This document shows positions 29,863-39,209 of a DNA stretch of 64,000 nucleotides, in pieces. Every line of letters starts with the position of its first letter. Positions within the stretch are counted from its first letter, which is position 1. The notes under the pieces are model-generated. The model worked only from the letters and a program-made list of their open reading frames with translations. It had not been told where the DNA came from and searched no databases. Both the position numbers and the translations under genes were made by a program. The DNA comes from Colwellia sp. MB3u-45 (GTDB lineage: Bacteria; Pseudomonadota; Gammaproteobacteria; Enterobacterales; Alteromonadaceae), in NCBI RefSeq assembly GCF_014077005.1, contig NZ_JACGVC010000043.1:1-64000 (forward strand), written 5' to 3'.

Positions 29863-31386
29863 CTATTTTTGCACAAAGGCTTTATAAACTCCGTTTGTCC
29901 AACCAAAGCCTTCTTGCACATCATACTCGCCTCCTTCAGCTTTATCACTTTGCTGGCAGACATTGTATTTTTCCATCAGCTTGCCCGTTTTGTTAAAATA
30001 AACCTCAACAGTATTAAGCCAACGACTTTTAATTGTTTGCGCTAAAGACGCTTGCTGATAGTTAAGTAAACCTTGCACCGCAAACCAGTGTAAAGGTGCC
30101 CAACCGTTAGGGGCGTCCCATTGTTGGCCGCTGTTAATAGCTGTAGTCGTTAAGCCTCCTTTTTGCAAAAACTTATCTTCAATAACATCAGCTATCTGCT
30201 CTGCTTGGCTTGAACTGGCTAATTGTACAAATAAAGGTAACACGCCAGCTAAGGAATACACCGCACTCTGGTTTTGCTGACCGATATCGTAATCCATAAA
30301 ATAACCCTGCTTCGTTGACCACATATAACGATTAATAGCATTTTTTCTGCTTAGGGCATAATTCTGGTAACTTACACTCGCGGCTTTATCGCCAATCGCT
30401 AAATAATAATCAGCCAGTAGGCTTTCTTGTTTATACAACAAGCAATTTAAGTCTACTGGAATAATTTGGGTGGTACGAATAGACGCCAATGACTGCGCAT
30501 CAGCCAACCAGCGCGAGCTAAAATCCCAACCCGACTCACAAGCCGCACGAATATTACGATAAAACTCACCAGGGTTTTCGGGCCTTGACTGATCTAGCAA
30601 TTCTATATCTTCTTTATATGACTCTGACCGTGGTGTTTCGTTGTCGTCCCAATAACGATTCAAAAAGCTACCATCAGGCATTTTTACAACACGCCTATGC
30701 TCATATTGCCCCTGAGATAAACTGGCACTTCCCTGCATCCAAAATTGGTATTCCACTTCAATCGGCGTAATATATTTTTTTAAAAATGCGCCTTTATCGT
30801 CTTGATAAGGTAAAAGCAATTCAACTAATAAGCCTAGAATAGGTGGTTGAGAACGCGAGATATAATAGCTTCTATTGCCATTAGGAATTAAGCCGTAACG
30901 TGATTGTAAGTCGACAAAATTTTCTAACATAGATTCAACTAGCGCAACTTGATTCGACTCAACCAAGCCCAAAGCAGTAAAATAACTGTCCCAGTAGTAT
31001 ATTTCTCTAAAACGCCCTCCTGGCACTATATAAGGTTTATTAAGGGCTAATAAAGAGCTATTGAGTTGCTGATCTGCTGGCATGCGTAAAGCTTGCCATA
31101 AAGCGTCAATTTGCTTATTAATATCAAGACTTGGTGTTTCAATAAGTATTTCATTTAGCTTAGGAATAATAAAATTTTCTTCAACAAATTCAATGATATT
31201 TTCATTATTAATTGGCGCTGAATTATATTTTTTCAATATATCTTCAAGCGGAAATCTGGCTATGGCGTCAGCAAAAGTTTTACTATCAGGAAAAATGCCA
31301 CTCATTTGTACTTGATTAAATAGCTCACTTTCAAAGAATGCTAAGCTTGTTTGAACTTTTGACGTTATATTATTGGTGTGTTTCAT
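29863..31386 (-). CDS. treF: Cytoplasmic trehalase (GH37)
   Basis: The enzyme hydrolyses trehalose to two glucose molecules. The 507-residue protein has both family 37 signatures, PGGRFREIYYWDSYF (about 121-135) and QWDAPNGWAPLHW (about 419). The ESGWDFSSRW segment holds the catalytic acid, and the C-terminal GGEYDVQEGFGWTNGV holds the catalytic base. There is no signal peptide, so it acts in the cytoplasm on sugar imported by the adjacent transporter. It lies 9 bp after the MFS gene and is probably co-transcribed under the LacI-type regulator. Confidence 0.93.
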   Translation of the reverse strand: MKHTNNITSKVQTSLAFFESELFNQVQMSGIFPDSKTFADAIARFPLEDILKKYNSAPINNENIIEFVEENFIIPKLNEILIETPSLDINKQIDALWQALRMPADQQLNSSLLALNKPYIVPGGRFREIYYWDSYFTALGLVESNQVALVESMLENFVDLQSRYGLIPNGNRSYYISRSQPPILGLLVELLLPYQDDKGAFLKKYITPIEVEYQFWMQGSASLSQGQYEHRRVVKMPDGSFLNRYWDDNETPRSESYKEDIELLDQSRPENPGEFYRNIRAACESGWDFSSRWLADAQSLASIRTTQIIPVDLNCLLYKQESLLADYYLAIGDKAASVSYQNYALSRKNAINRYMWSTKQGYFMDYDIGQQNQSAVYSLAGVLPLFVQLASSSQAEQIADVIEDKFLQKGGLTTTAINSGQQWDAPNGWAPLHWFAVQGLLNYQQASLAQTIKSRWLNTVEVYFNKTGKLMEKYNVCQQSDKAEGGEYDVQEGFGWTNGVYKAFVQK

Positions 31387-31394
31387 GCGAGTCT

Positions 31395-32636
31395 CTATAC
31401 CGGCTTTAAATCGAGCGTTTTCTGCGTTGCCGTTTTGAAAAAATACAGACTAATAAAAATTAGTCCCATAGGAATAAGTGACAGATAAAAAGCGGTTTGG
31501 CCGCCAAAAGCTTGAAAAGAGAAGCCGGTAATAATTGAACCTGTGGTTCCCCCCAAAGCAGAAAAAATAACAATTAACCCTGTCATAGCCGCATGTTGCG
31601 AACGCTCTATACTGCTTAACATCACTGAATTAAGTACTGGATAAATAGGTGCCATCATCAAACCAATCAGGGGTAAAAGATAAGCAACTAAAGGCGCATC
31701 AAAAATGCTGGTCACATTTTGTGTTGAAGAAAGTTCGGTTAATGGTAATAGCACGATAATGGTTAGCCCCATCACGATTAAGCAGATGTTGAGTAACACA
31801 TACCAATGAATTACTCGTAATACTTGTCCGGCCAATAATCGACCAATGGCAAGCGCAGCCGCAAAAATACTGGTCATTTGTACGCTAACATTACTGGGCA
31901 ACCCTAGGACCTCACTGTTAAAGGTGGGTAACCAAGTGCCAATACCCTGCTCAATTAATACGTAAAGGAAGATAGACAGAACAAACACCAACACTAAGGG
32001 CTGAAAGCTCATTTTAATCATGTGCATAAAACCACTGATCATGTTTTTATTTTCACTGCTTATTTCAGCTTTCTCAATGGAAGAAAAAGCGACTAAGACT
32101 AAGGTTAACGCGATCATTGCGGCCAAAGGGTAATACACGTCTAACCAATCAGTAGAGGTTTTAATATTAGGGTCGACATAAAAGCTAAATAACCAATAGC
32201 CTGACAAGCTACCCAACATAAAAATACCTTCAATGGTGTTAAGTAGTGACGAATGTGATTTTACCGATGATGATAGTTGGCCAATAATCGAGTAAACCGA
32301 TACTTTGACTAACGCAAATGAAACACCAATGCAGGCAAACAGTAACTTAATCACCCAAAAACTGCCCAGTATTGGAGTAATCAAACACGCCAGTGTCACT
32401 AATGACAAACCCATCATCAAGGTGACTTTATAGCCAATTCTTGGAATGAGAGAGGCTATAAAAAAAGAAACAAAAGCAATGGATAAGTCTTTAAAGCCTT
32501 CTAAAGTACTAGCTTGTGGCATACTAACACCAAAACTATTAATCGATTGAAGGATCACTGTACCAACGCTATTTAGCAGAATGGCAAAAACAAAATAGGC
32601 TGCTGCAATAGCACTTATGGTGACTAGTCGGGACAT
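31395..32636 (-). CDS. MFS sugar transporter (predicted trehalose uptake)
   Basis: The 413-residue inner-membrane protein has about 12 hydrophobic helices and resembles the FucP-like sugar:proton symporter branch of the major facilitator superfamily. Trehalose as substrate is inferred from the operon: trehalase follows after 8 bp, and a LacI-family gene with shared operators lies upstream. The leader at 32637-32740 carries a 40-bp palindrome that includes a copy of the operator. No phosphotransferase component is seen, consistent with import of unmodified trehalose. Confidence 0.82.
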   Translation of the reverse strand: MSRLVTISAIAAAYFVFAILLNSVGTVILQSINSFGVSMPQASTLEGFKDLSIAFVSFFIASLIPRIGYKVTLMMGLSLVTLACLITPILGSFWVIKLLFACIGVSFALVKVSVYSIIGQLSSSVKSHSSLLNTIEGIFMLGSLSGYWLFSFYVDPNIKTSTDWLDVYYPLAAMIALTLVLVAFSSIEKAEISSENKNMISGFMHMIKMSFQPLVLVFVLSIFLYVLIEQGIGTWLPTFNSEVLGLPSNVSVQMTSIFAAALAIGRLLAGQVLRVIHWYVLLNICLIVMGLTIIVLLPLTELSSTQNVTSIFDAPLVAYLLPLIGLMMAPIYPVLNSVMLSSIERSQHAAMTGLIVIFSALGGTTGSIITGFSFQAFGGQTAFYLSLIPMGLIFISLYFFKTATQKTLDLKPV

Positions 32637-32678
32637 ACTTTAACTTATCCTTGAAGGTGATTTCACTTAGTGTATAAC

Positions 32679-32718
32679 AAAAAAACCATAATGCAAACGT
32701 TTGCATTATGGTTTTTTT
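32679..32718 (-). promoter_or_regulatory. 40-bp perfect palindrome: LacI operator inside a terminator-like hairpin
   Basis: The palindrome is centred between 32698 and 32699. Its core TGCAAACGTTTGCA (32692-32705) is identical to the two operators upstream of the TonB receptor. The flanks extend the symmetry through CCATAA/TTATGG to A7/T7 runs. It starts 22 bp after the LacI gene stop, and the minus-strand T run gives it terminator form. A promoter-like TTGCAT, 16 bp, TACACT overlaps its left side and leads into the MFS gene, so repressor binding there would block the transporter-trehalase operon. Confidence 0.75.
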
Positions 32719-32740
32719 ATAATCTATATCCGCTAGTAGC

Positions 32741-33763
32741 TTAACTATCGCGGGTAGATTTTCGCTTAATAAGCTCAATGTCGATGACAACAGACTCGGC
32801 TGCTTGGTGATTAAATTGCCTTAACAGCTGCTCAACCATTATTTTAGCCGCTAATTTAGTGTCCTGTTTAATGGTAGTTAAGGCGGGATGAAAAAGTTCG
32901 GCCATCGCAATATCATCAAAACCAATAATACTGACATCATTAGGAATGTTAATGTATCTTTCTTTCAAAGCCTTTAAAGCCCCTAGAGCCACCATATCAC
33001 TCGTAGCAACTATGCCATCAAAAAATAACCCTTTAGCTAAAATTATCTCGTCAATTTTTTCATAGGCAACTTTACTGGTAATGTCACAAGATAAAGTTAA
33101 CTCGGTTGAAGAGTCTATATCAGCTTCTATTAAGGCTCTTTTATAGCCTTTATAACGTTCACTCATTTCAGCATGTTCAGGATCGCCGAGAAAAAGAATA
33201 CGTTTACAGCCGCCGTCAATCAAATGCTGTGTTGCAAGGTAGCCGCCCAAGTCGTTATTACTGCCAACAATAACGTAACTGGATTGTGCCGTTGGAGCGC
33301 CCCAAACCACAAGCGGAGCACCTGATTTAGCCACTTGCTCGACTTGTGTTGTGCTTTTACCCTGGCCAATAACTATAATGCCGTCGGCTCTGCTACTGCT
33401 AATAAAATAGTTAGCCCAATCATCATTAGCCATGTGCGAATTTGACAATAATAATTCATAGCCGTGTTGATTAAGCTCTTGGTTCAAGTCGCCAACAACT
33501 TTAAGTAAAAAAGGGTCGCTGATACTTTGGTCTGTATCATCAGTTAAATTTAAAATAACGGCTACAACATTAGTCTTTTGGGTACGTAAACGACTTGCCG
33601 CTCGGTTTAAACTGAAATTGTGCTCTTTAGCTAAAGCTTGTAGGCTTTCTCGCGTTTCTTTTTTTATCAATGGGTTATCTTTCAAAGCCCTTGATACTGT
33701 TGACGTCGAAACACCGGCTAGTTTTGCCAGCCCTGCTAACGTTAATTTGTTGTCATTAACCAA
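32741..33763 (-). CDS. LacI-family regulator of the trehalose locus
   Basis: The 340-residue protein has an N-terminal LacI helix-turn-helix (LTLAGLAKLAGVSTSTVSRALKD, here read as LAKLAGVSTSTVSRALKD) and hinge helix (RAASRLRTQKTN). A periplasmic-binding-protein-like sugar-sensing domain follows (about 60-335). It lies between the transporter-trehalase operon and the divergently read TonB receptor gene. Three copies of TGCAAACGTTTGCA, the type of palindrome LacI proteins bind, flank it, so it probably represses both units and itself. The effector is likely trehalose or a derivative. Confidence 0.88.
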   Translation of the reverse strand: MVNDNKLTLAGLAKLAGVSTSTVSRALKDNPLIKKETRESLQALAKEHNFSLNRAASRLRTQKTNVVAVILNLTDDTDQSISDPFLLKVVGDLNQELNQHGYELLLSNSHMANDDWANYFISSSRADGIIVIGQGKSTTQVEQVAKSGAPLVVWGAPTAQSSYVIVGSNNDLGGYLATQHLIDGGCKRILFLGDPEHAEMSERYKGYKRALIEADIDSSTELTLSCDITSKVAYEKIDEIILAKGLFFDGIVATSDMVALGALKALKERYINIPNDVSIIGFDDIAMAELFHPALTTIKQDTKLAAKIMVEQLLRQFNHQAAESVVIDIELIKRKSTRDS

Positions 33764-33893
33764 TTGTCTTTACTTCCTAAGTTGATACAACTTTCGATTT
33801 TACCGTCATAAATTTACAGCTTAATTTTTTCTACTTAATAATGCTCAAGAATTATTGCACAATTAGCCAGTAATGCAATTGAAAACAAAAAAA

Positions 33894-33907
33894 TGCAAAC
33901 GTTTGCA
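33894..33907. promoter_or_regulatory. LacI-type operator, distal copy
   Basis: TGCAAACGTTTGCA is a perfect 14-bp palindrome in the region between the divergent LacI and TonB receptor genes. It lies 24 bp, centre to centre, from a second identical copy. Confidence 0.8.
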
Positions 33908-33916
33908 ACAATCGAC

Positions 33917-33945
33917 TTGCAAACGTTTGCATTCACACTTATATT
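33917..33945 (+). promoter_or_regulatory. Likely promoter of the TonB receptor gene
   Basis: TTGCAA (33917-33922), a 17-bp spacer and TATATT (33940-33945) lie about 75 bp upstream of the receptor start. It overlaps an operator. Confidence 0.5.
33918..33931. promoter_or_regulatory. LacI-type operator, promoter-overlapping copy
   Basis: This is an identical TGCAAACGTTTGCA. Its left part overlaps the -35 of the predicted TonB receptor promoter (TTGCAA, 17 bp, TATATT), so bound repressor would block RNA polymerase. Confidence 0.82.
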
Positions 33946-34021
33946 GCTCGTGGGGAAAAATATATTCAACAAAACTATTAACTGATAAAGCGAATGCTCT
34001 TATCAGATCAGGGGACAAAAC

Positions 34022-36304
34022 ATGACTAAGAATTTCAAACTATCTGCAATCACCATTGCAATAACCTTACTTTGCCAAGCAAATAATGTTTTAGCTGCAG
34101 AAGAATCAAACCGTAAAGTAGCCAATGAGAAAATTGAAAAAATTATCGTTACTGGTACTTTTAGTGGTAAAGCGGTTGCTAAGGAAGAAGCCAGCTTTGC
34201 TATTAGCTCGTTTTCTGAAGAAGATATTAAAAGATTAGCACCAAAAAGCACTGCTGACTTGTTTAAGGCAATTCCTGGTGTTTGGTCTGAAAGCTCAAGC
34301 GGCGTTGCTGGTGCCAATGTTTTCGTGCGTGGCTTCCCTAGTGGTGGAGATGCGCCTTTCTTAACAGTTCAACTGCAAGGTGCGCCAATATTTCCGCCAC
34401 CAACGCTTTCTTTCCTAGAAAATTCAACCCTATTTCGCTTAGATGAAACAGTAGAGTTTATGGAAGCACTACGTGGTGGTACCAACCCAGTGATCAGTAA
34501 TGGTCAACCCGGCCTTACCACTAACTTTCTATTAAAAGAAGGCTCAGAATATACCGAAGGCTTAGTAAAGTACTCTACTTCTGACTACGGTTTACAGCGT
34601 GTAGACGCAGTGGTGAGTGGCAGCCTTGCTGATGATCTGTTCTTCATGGTAGGTGGTTATATTAAAAGCTCACCCGGTGTGCGCGATGCGGGTTTTAATG
34701 CTGAAGAAGGCAATCAATTTACGCTTAACTTAACGAAAGTTTTAGATAACGGTAAAATCAACTTCTACACTCGTCAAACTGATGACCATGGTGTTTGGTA
34801 TTTACCAACACCTTTAAATGTTGAAGGTGTTGATAATAAATTTACTCAAATAGGTACATTAAATCGCCAAGCAAGTATTCAATATGGTCCTGAAGGTAAT
34901 AAAACCACTGAAACGGTTGATTTTGGCCAAGGGCGTGGCTGGAATGGCTCAGTATCTGGCGGTAGTATTGATCTAACTTTAGATAATGGCTGGGGAATAG
35001 TAGATCGATTCATTTATACCAGTGGCGATGCTGATACCTATGGCTTAGTACCAAACGGCTCAGCCGTTAAATTATCAACGGTTGCGGATAATGGCAGTAG
35101 TGCATTGGGCAGTGTTACAGGTACTGAATATTCAGGTGATACTGATGTTCAGCAAATTGGTCGTTGGGTAGTTAAAAAACAAATTGAAGCATTTACCAAT
35201 GATTTCGCTTTAACCAAAACCTTTGACAAGGGCAGCGTAACCGCCGGTTTATATAACTCTACTTTTTCTGCCAAAGATTGGTGGGCATTAGGAAATCATT
35301 CCTATCATGTAATAGCACCCGGCGGTGAAAACCTGACTGGTATCGATTGTAATGACAATGTGGATAGCTGTGGCTGGAATTACGATATCAATAGTGTTGG
35401 CGAGGGCCGTACAACAGCCCTTTACCTTGCTGCTTCTTATGAAGTATCAGATGCAATAACGATTGATGGTGGGTTGCGTCGTGAAAACCATCAAATTGAG
35501 TACACGGTTGACGAAGGCCTAGACGGTACTATTACCAAAGCAGTTTCATACGATGAAACAAGCACGGCATGGACAGTTGGTACGAACTGGATGTTTGCTG
35601 AAAAACAAGGCATTTTTGTCCGCGCTAGTGAAGGCAGTAAAATGCCTTTCTTTGATGATTTCAGAGATAACTTTGGTGCCTACCAAACCGGTGAAGATCT
35701 GATCAAAGATGTTAGTCAATTTGAATTAGGTTATAAGCTTTCTACCAATAGCTATGAGCTTTATGCTACAGGTTTTTTCAACGAGGTAAAAGGTGACACT
35801 TTCGTGGCAACGCCAGGTGATCCTGCAGAAGTTTTTACCAATGAAGCTTATGGCGTAGAACTCGATTTTAATTACTACAGTAATAATGGTTTTTCAATAA
35901 ACCTAAATGCTACTTTGCAAAAAACAGAAGTCACTGAGCATAGCGATCCACTGGTTATTGGCAATGAATCGCCAAGATTACCAAGCTATCAAGTGCGGGT
36001 AACACCTAGTTATAATATCGACTTTAGTAATGGCATGTATGCCACCTTGTACGGCACACTTAGCGTGGTAGATGATCGTTTTAGCGATGCATTAAATACC
36101 CCAGCAGCAATATTAGAGGGCTACGAGAAAATTGACCTTGGTATGATTTTAAATCTTTCTGATGCAGTACAAATGCAATTATCGGTAAGTAACTTAACTG
36201 ATGAAGAAGGTTTAACCGAAGGAGATCCACGTGACACCTTATCTTCAAATGGTCGTTACATCTTAGCGCGTACTATTGATTTTAATGTCAGTTATCAGTT
36301 CTAG
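34022..36304 (+). CDS. TonB-dependent outer-membrane receptor (predicted trehalose uptake)
   Basis: The 760-residue protein has a signal peptide (cut near VLAAEE), a plug domain with IIVTGTF and DLFKAIPGVW, and a beta-barrel ending in the typical aromatic residue (FNVSYQF). It is likely to move oligosaccharide across the outer membrane using TonB energy. The substrate is inferred as trehalose or a related sugar from its operators, which match that of the transporter-trehalase operon. No partner lipoprotein is seen. A hairpin follows the stop. Confidence 0.88.
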   Translation: MTKNFKLSAITIAITLLCQANNVLAAEESNRKVANEKIEKIIVTGTFSGKAVAKEEASFAISSFSEEDIKRLAPKSTADLFKAIPGVWSESSSGVAGANVFVRGFPSGGDAPFLTVQLQGAPIFPPPTLSFLENSTLFRLDETVEFMEALRGGTNPVISNGQPGLTTNFLLKEGSEYTEGLVKYSTSDYGLQRVDAVVSGSLADDLFFMVGGYIKSSPGVRDAGFNAEEGNQFTLNLTKVLDNGKINFYTRQTDDHGVWYLPTPLNVEGVDNKFTQIGTLNRQASIQYGPEGNKTTETVDFGQGRGWNGSVSGGSIDLTLDNGWGIVDRFIYTSGDADTYGLVPNGSAVKLSTVADNGSSALGSVTGTEYSGDTDVQQIGRWVVKKQIEAFTNDFALTKTFDKGSVTAGLYNSTFSAKDWWALGNHSYHVIAPGGENLTGIDCNDNVDSCGWNYDINSVGEGRTTALYLAASYEVSDAITIDGGLRRENHQIEYTVDEGLDGTITKAVSYDETSTAWTVGTNWMFAEKQGIFVRASEGSKMPFFDDFRDNFGAYQTGEDLIKDVSQFELGYKLSTNSYELYATGFFNEVKGDTFVATPGDPAEVFTNEAYGVELDFNYYSNNGFSINLNATLQKTEVTEHSDPLVIGNESPRLPSYQVRVTPSYNIDFSNGMYATLYGTLSVVDDRFSDALNTPAAILEGYEKIDLGMILNLSDAVQMQLSVSNLTDEEGLTEGDPRDTLSSNGRYILARTIDFNVSYQF

Positions 36305-36323
36305 TTTGCACTAGCGTCAGTTA

Positions 36324-36359
36324 ACAACAAAGCGAAACAACTTGATTCGCTTTGTTGTC
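36324..36359 (+). terminator. Probable terminator of the TonB receptor gene
   Basis: A 13-bp stem (36324-36336 with 36346-36358; core CAACAAAGCGAA) has a 9-nt loop. The T run after it is short, so its strength is uncertain. Confidence 0.55.
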
Positions 36360-36558
36360 TTGACTCACTATTAACTATTAAACTAAGCCAGTAACTAAGC
36401 CAGTAACTAAGCTTACCATAGATTAATAACTACCCATTTGCCAATCTAGCAGCAAAAGTAGTAGAAAAAACAGAGCTAATTAGCACATAAAGTTATCGCT
36501 TTGTGCGCTAATTCATTTCATCAACTCAACACTGCAATACACTGCAATTTTTTCGCCA

Positions 36559-37503
36559 CTAACGATTTAACAGCTCGGCATTGCTTGGATATTTTTTCAG
36601 TAACTCAACAAGTTTACTCGCACCTTCTGTGGGTTTAAGCCCGGTAAATGCTCTTCTCAAATTTTTTATATTTTCGAGATCCTTAACATTTAACAGCAGT
36701 TCCTCACGGCGCGTACTACTTTTAGCCATATCCAAGGCAGGAAAAATTCGTTGTTGTGCAGCTTCCCGTGATAAAACAACTTCCATATTACCCGTGCCTT
36801 TGAATTCCTCAAATATCACTTGGTCCATCCGGCTGCCAGTATCAACAAGTATGGTTGCTAAAATAGTCAGTGACCCACCATGCTCAATCTTTCTCGCCGC
36901 GCCAAATAATTTTCGTGGTATCGCCATCGCGCTAGCGTCAAGGCCGCCCGACATAGTACGGCCACTGCTTTTCTGATTGGCATTATGTACTCTTGTCAGT
37001 CGAGTTAGAGAATCAATAACAATCATAACATCATGACCTTCTCCCGCTTCCTTGCGCGCAATATTAAGCAGGTTATTAGCGACACGAACGTGTTGGTCAT
37101 GGTTTTCATCCGTAGAGGAAGCATGTACTTGTGCCGACACACTGCGCTTAAAGTCGGTCACCTCTTCTGGACGCTCATCAATAAGTAAGGCATAAAGCTT
37201 TATTTCGGGATAAGCTGTCGCCACTGCTTGGCAAACATCTTTTAAAAGCGTGGTTTTTCCGGAGCCTGGCGGAGCTACAATCAAGCCTCGTTGCCCCCTG
37301 CCAAGCGGTGTAAACAAATCCATCGCTCGCATGGAAAGTTGCTCAGAGCCTGATGCTAGCTCAATACACTGATAAGGATTAATGGCTACGCCATTTAAAA
37401 AACGCTTTTGTGGGTCATCACAAGATGCATCTTTAACTACTTCATGCACTTGTTTGGATATTTTTTTTCTTTTGACCGGTAATGTTAATATTTTTCTTGT
37501 CAT
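36559..37503 (-). CDS. Rho-like ATPase lacking the N-terminal RNA-binding domain
   Basis: The 314-residue protein matches the ATPase half of transcription terminator Rho. It has GRGQRGLIVAPPGSGKTT with the P-loop at about 77-85, LLIDERPEEVTDF, Walker B IVIDSLTRL (161-169), the Q-loop and R-loop region DTGSRMDQVIFEEFKGTGN, and a C-terminal helical part. E. coli Rho has 419 residues; about 105 are missing at the start, including the cold-shock-like primary RNA-binding domain. In its place is a short basic tail (MTRKILTLPVKRKKISKQ). Key ATPase residues appear intact. It may be a paralogue that modulates Rho or acts independently. It is monocistronic; a normal rho is presumed elsewhere. Confidence 0.88.
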   Translation of the reverse strand: MTRKILTLPVKRKKISKQVHEVVKDASCDDPQKRFLNGVAINPYQCIELASGSEQLSMRAMDLFTPLGRGQRGLIVAPPGSGKTTLLKDVCQAVATAYPEIKLYALLIDERPEEVTDFKRSVSAQVHASSTDENHDQHVRVANNLLNIARKEAGEGHDVMIVIDSLTRLTRVHNANQKSSGRTMSGGLDASAMAIPRKLFGAARKIEHGGSLTILATILVDTGSRMDQVIFEEFKGTGNMEVVLSREAAQQRIFPALDMAKSSTRREELLLNVKDLENIKNLRRAFTGLKPTEGASKLVELLKKYPSNAELLNR

Positions 37504-38250
37504 GATATCGCTTTATAGCTCTGGAGAGTGAAGTGTTCTTTAACCTCGGTATTTTAGTCTAAGGTAACTAACGGGTATTACACCCATACAATATTAGCGA
37601 CCTGCTCAGATTATATTTTATTAAAATAGCGATTAAGCCACTAGAAAAAATTGATCAATATTTTCAGCGGTTATCTTTAAAATCAAAATCTAAATTAAGC
37701 TTAAAGTGCTATCGCTCTGCTTCCCTTGCTATCACCGAAAAAACTATATCCATAGCATTGTAAATTAAGCTAAAGGAGCCCAATTTATCATCACAGAAAA
37801 GCGTTTTTTTAGCTAACGTTTTATGTCAGTAAAATAAATTAAGCGCTAACGTAGCATTTTTATAGCGGCTAACTTTCCTATTAAAGTCATGGTAGATAGA
37901 GTCACGTTGAAGAGTAATTACCAGCAGTTTTGAGAATTTATGCCATCATTATCAATGACTATTTTATCGCTTTATTTTACTCATTGGACATAAGTAAATT
38001 TCAGCGGCATAAGGGCTCTATTAATTGTGCTCGTTTTAAGTAATTAACAGCGCACTTGTGCGGATGGTTCAATAGCGATCCTGACTGTTGATTTTTAATG
38101 CCAGTTTTTATCACTGAGTCGGCTTGTTTTTATTGTTCAGGATGACATTGAAAAGCTGAACTTAATATCTTAACAGCGTTAATTTGCTCACAAAAACCAG
38201 CAACAAAGGGTTGCAAAATTCAAAGCTCATTTCTGATAGCAATAAATAAC
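37504..38250. other. Intergenic DNA, no gene seen
   Basis: I find no supported gene in these 747 bp. I looked on the minus strand for a displaced Rho N-terminal domain upstream of 37503 and saw no cold-shock-domain-like sequence, so the Rho-like gene does not look like the product of a recent frameshift. Confidence 0.45.
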
Positions 38251-39204
38251 TTAACGCTTTATTTCTCGAAATTTAGGCATAGGTTTAGCGTTATACTTTG
38301 CCAATAAATCTGTTGAATAAGAAATAACTTGACCACGTCCAGTCGCTTTAGCAAAGTATAATGCCTTATCTGCATTGCTTAGTAGTTCATCTAAAGTCGT
38401 ACCATGTGTTGTATTCTCGACAATACCAGCACTAAAACTAAGTTGAGTCATGTTTTTTTCTGGCGTCAGTATTTCATAACATTTTATTGAATCTAAAACC
38501 GTATCAATCAGCGTAGTTAACTCTGCGCCATTGCGTGTGTAACTAAAGACACAAAACTCTTCTCCACCAATACGGGCAAAATAACAGTCATTATCTAACG
38601 CTAGTGTAACTTTTTCAGCGAAGCGCTTTAGCACATAATCACCGAACTCATGGCCATAAACGTCGTTAAACTGTTTAAAATGATCAATGTCAATTACGGC
38701 GATAGAGCCTTTAGTATTATTTTGGTTTTGGTTTTGGTTTTGGTTTTGGTTTTGAATGTATTCATTAAATCTTTTGAACATAGCTCGACGGTTGGCGATA
38801 CCGGTTAATGAGTCGGTATAGGCCATTTTAATCAGGCTCTTTTCTTGTGTTTCCATAAGAGAAGCATAAGCCTGTAATGAATATTCTAGTTTTTTCAGCT
38901 CGGTTATGTCCTGACCAACAATCATGAGTTGGTCTTCATCATAATCACTCATGGTAACTTTGATGGTTTTACGCGTGCGTTCAGCTTTTAATTGTATGGT
39001 AAATGCATAAGGGCTTTGTGCAGTTACAGCTAAGACTTGCTCTCTAGAGAATTCTTGATATTTACTCTCAAATAGGTTGAAAATGGCCTCGCCACATTCC
39101 CCTATGATCGCCTTAAACTTGCTACTCGAATAAGATGGGGCTAATGTTTGCCTGTTACATATTGCAACGACAACGTCTAATTTATTTAATAAATCAAATC
39201 CCAT
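38251..39204 (-). CDS. PAS-GGDEF diguanylate cyclase
   Basis: The 317-residue protein makes cyclic di-GMP if active. It has an N-terminal PAS-like domain (about 1-105, ending GQDITELKK), a short coiled linker, and a GGDEF domain with DSLTGIANRRAMF and an intact active-site motif ARIGGEEF. I see no RxxD inhibitory site upstream of the motif. Inside the GGDEF domain, before IAVIDIDHFKQFND, a run of alternating Asn and Gln is encoded by a hexanucleotide repeat. It is cytoplasmic, and its gene follows the globin gene after 5 bp. Confidence 0.9.
   Translation of the reverse strand: MGFDLLNKLDVVVAICNRQTLAPSYSSSKFKAIIGECGEAIFNLFESKYQEFSREQVLAVTAQSPYAFTIQLKAERTRKTIKVTMSDYDEDQLMIVGQDITELKKLEYSLQAYASLMETQEKSLIKMAYTDSLTGIANRRAMFKRFNEYIQNQNQNQNQNQNNTKGSIAVIDIDHFKQFNDVYGHEFGDYVLKRFAEKVTLALDNDCYFARIGGEEFCVFSYTRNGAELTTLIDTVLDSIKCYEILTPEKNMTQLSFSAGIVENTTHGTTLDELLSNADKALYFAKATGRGQVISYSTDLLAKYNAKPMPKFREIKR
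38720..38754. repeat. In-frame hexanucleotide repeat inside the GGDEF gene
   Basis: The plus-strand unit TTTTGG occurs nearly six times in a row. On the coding strand it gives (Asn-Gln)n. Because the unit is 6 bp, gain or loss by slippage changes the length of the Asn-Gln run without a frameshift. Confidence 0.9.
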
Positions 39205-39209
39205 GGTTA

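Noticed and set aside
32569-32790. Frame joining the LacI 3' end and the MFS 5' end
   Set aside because: It reads through the palindrome and overlaps two secure genes in another frame.
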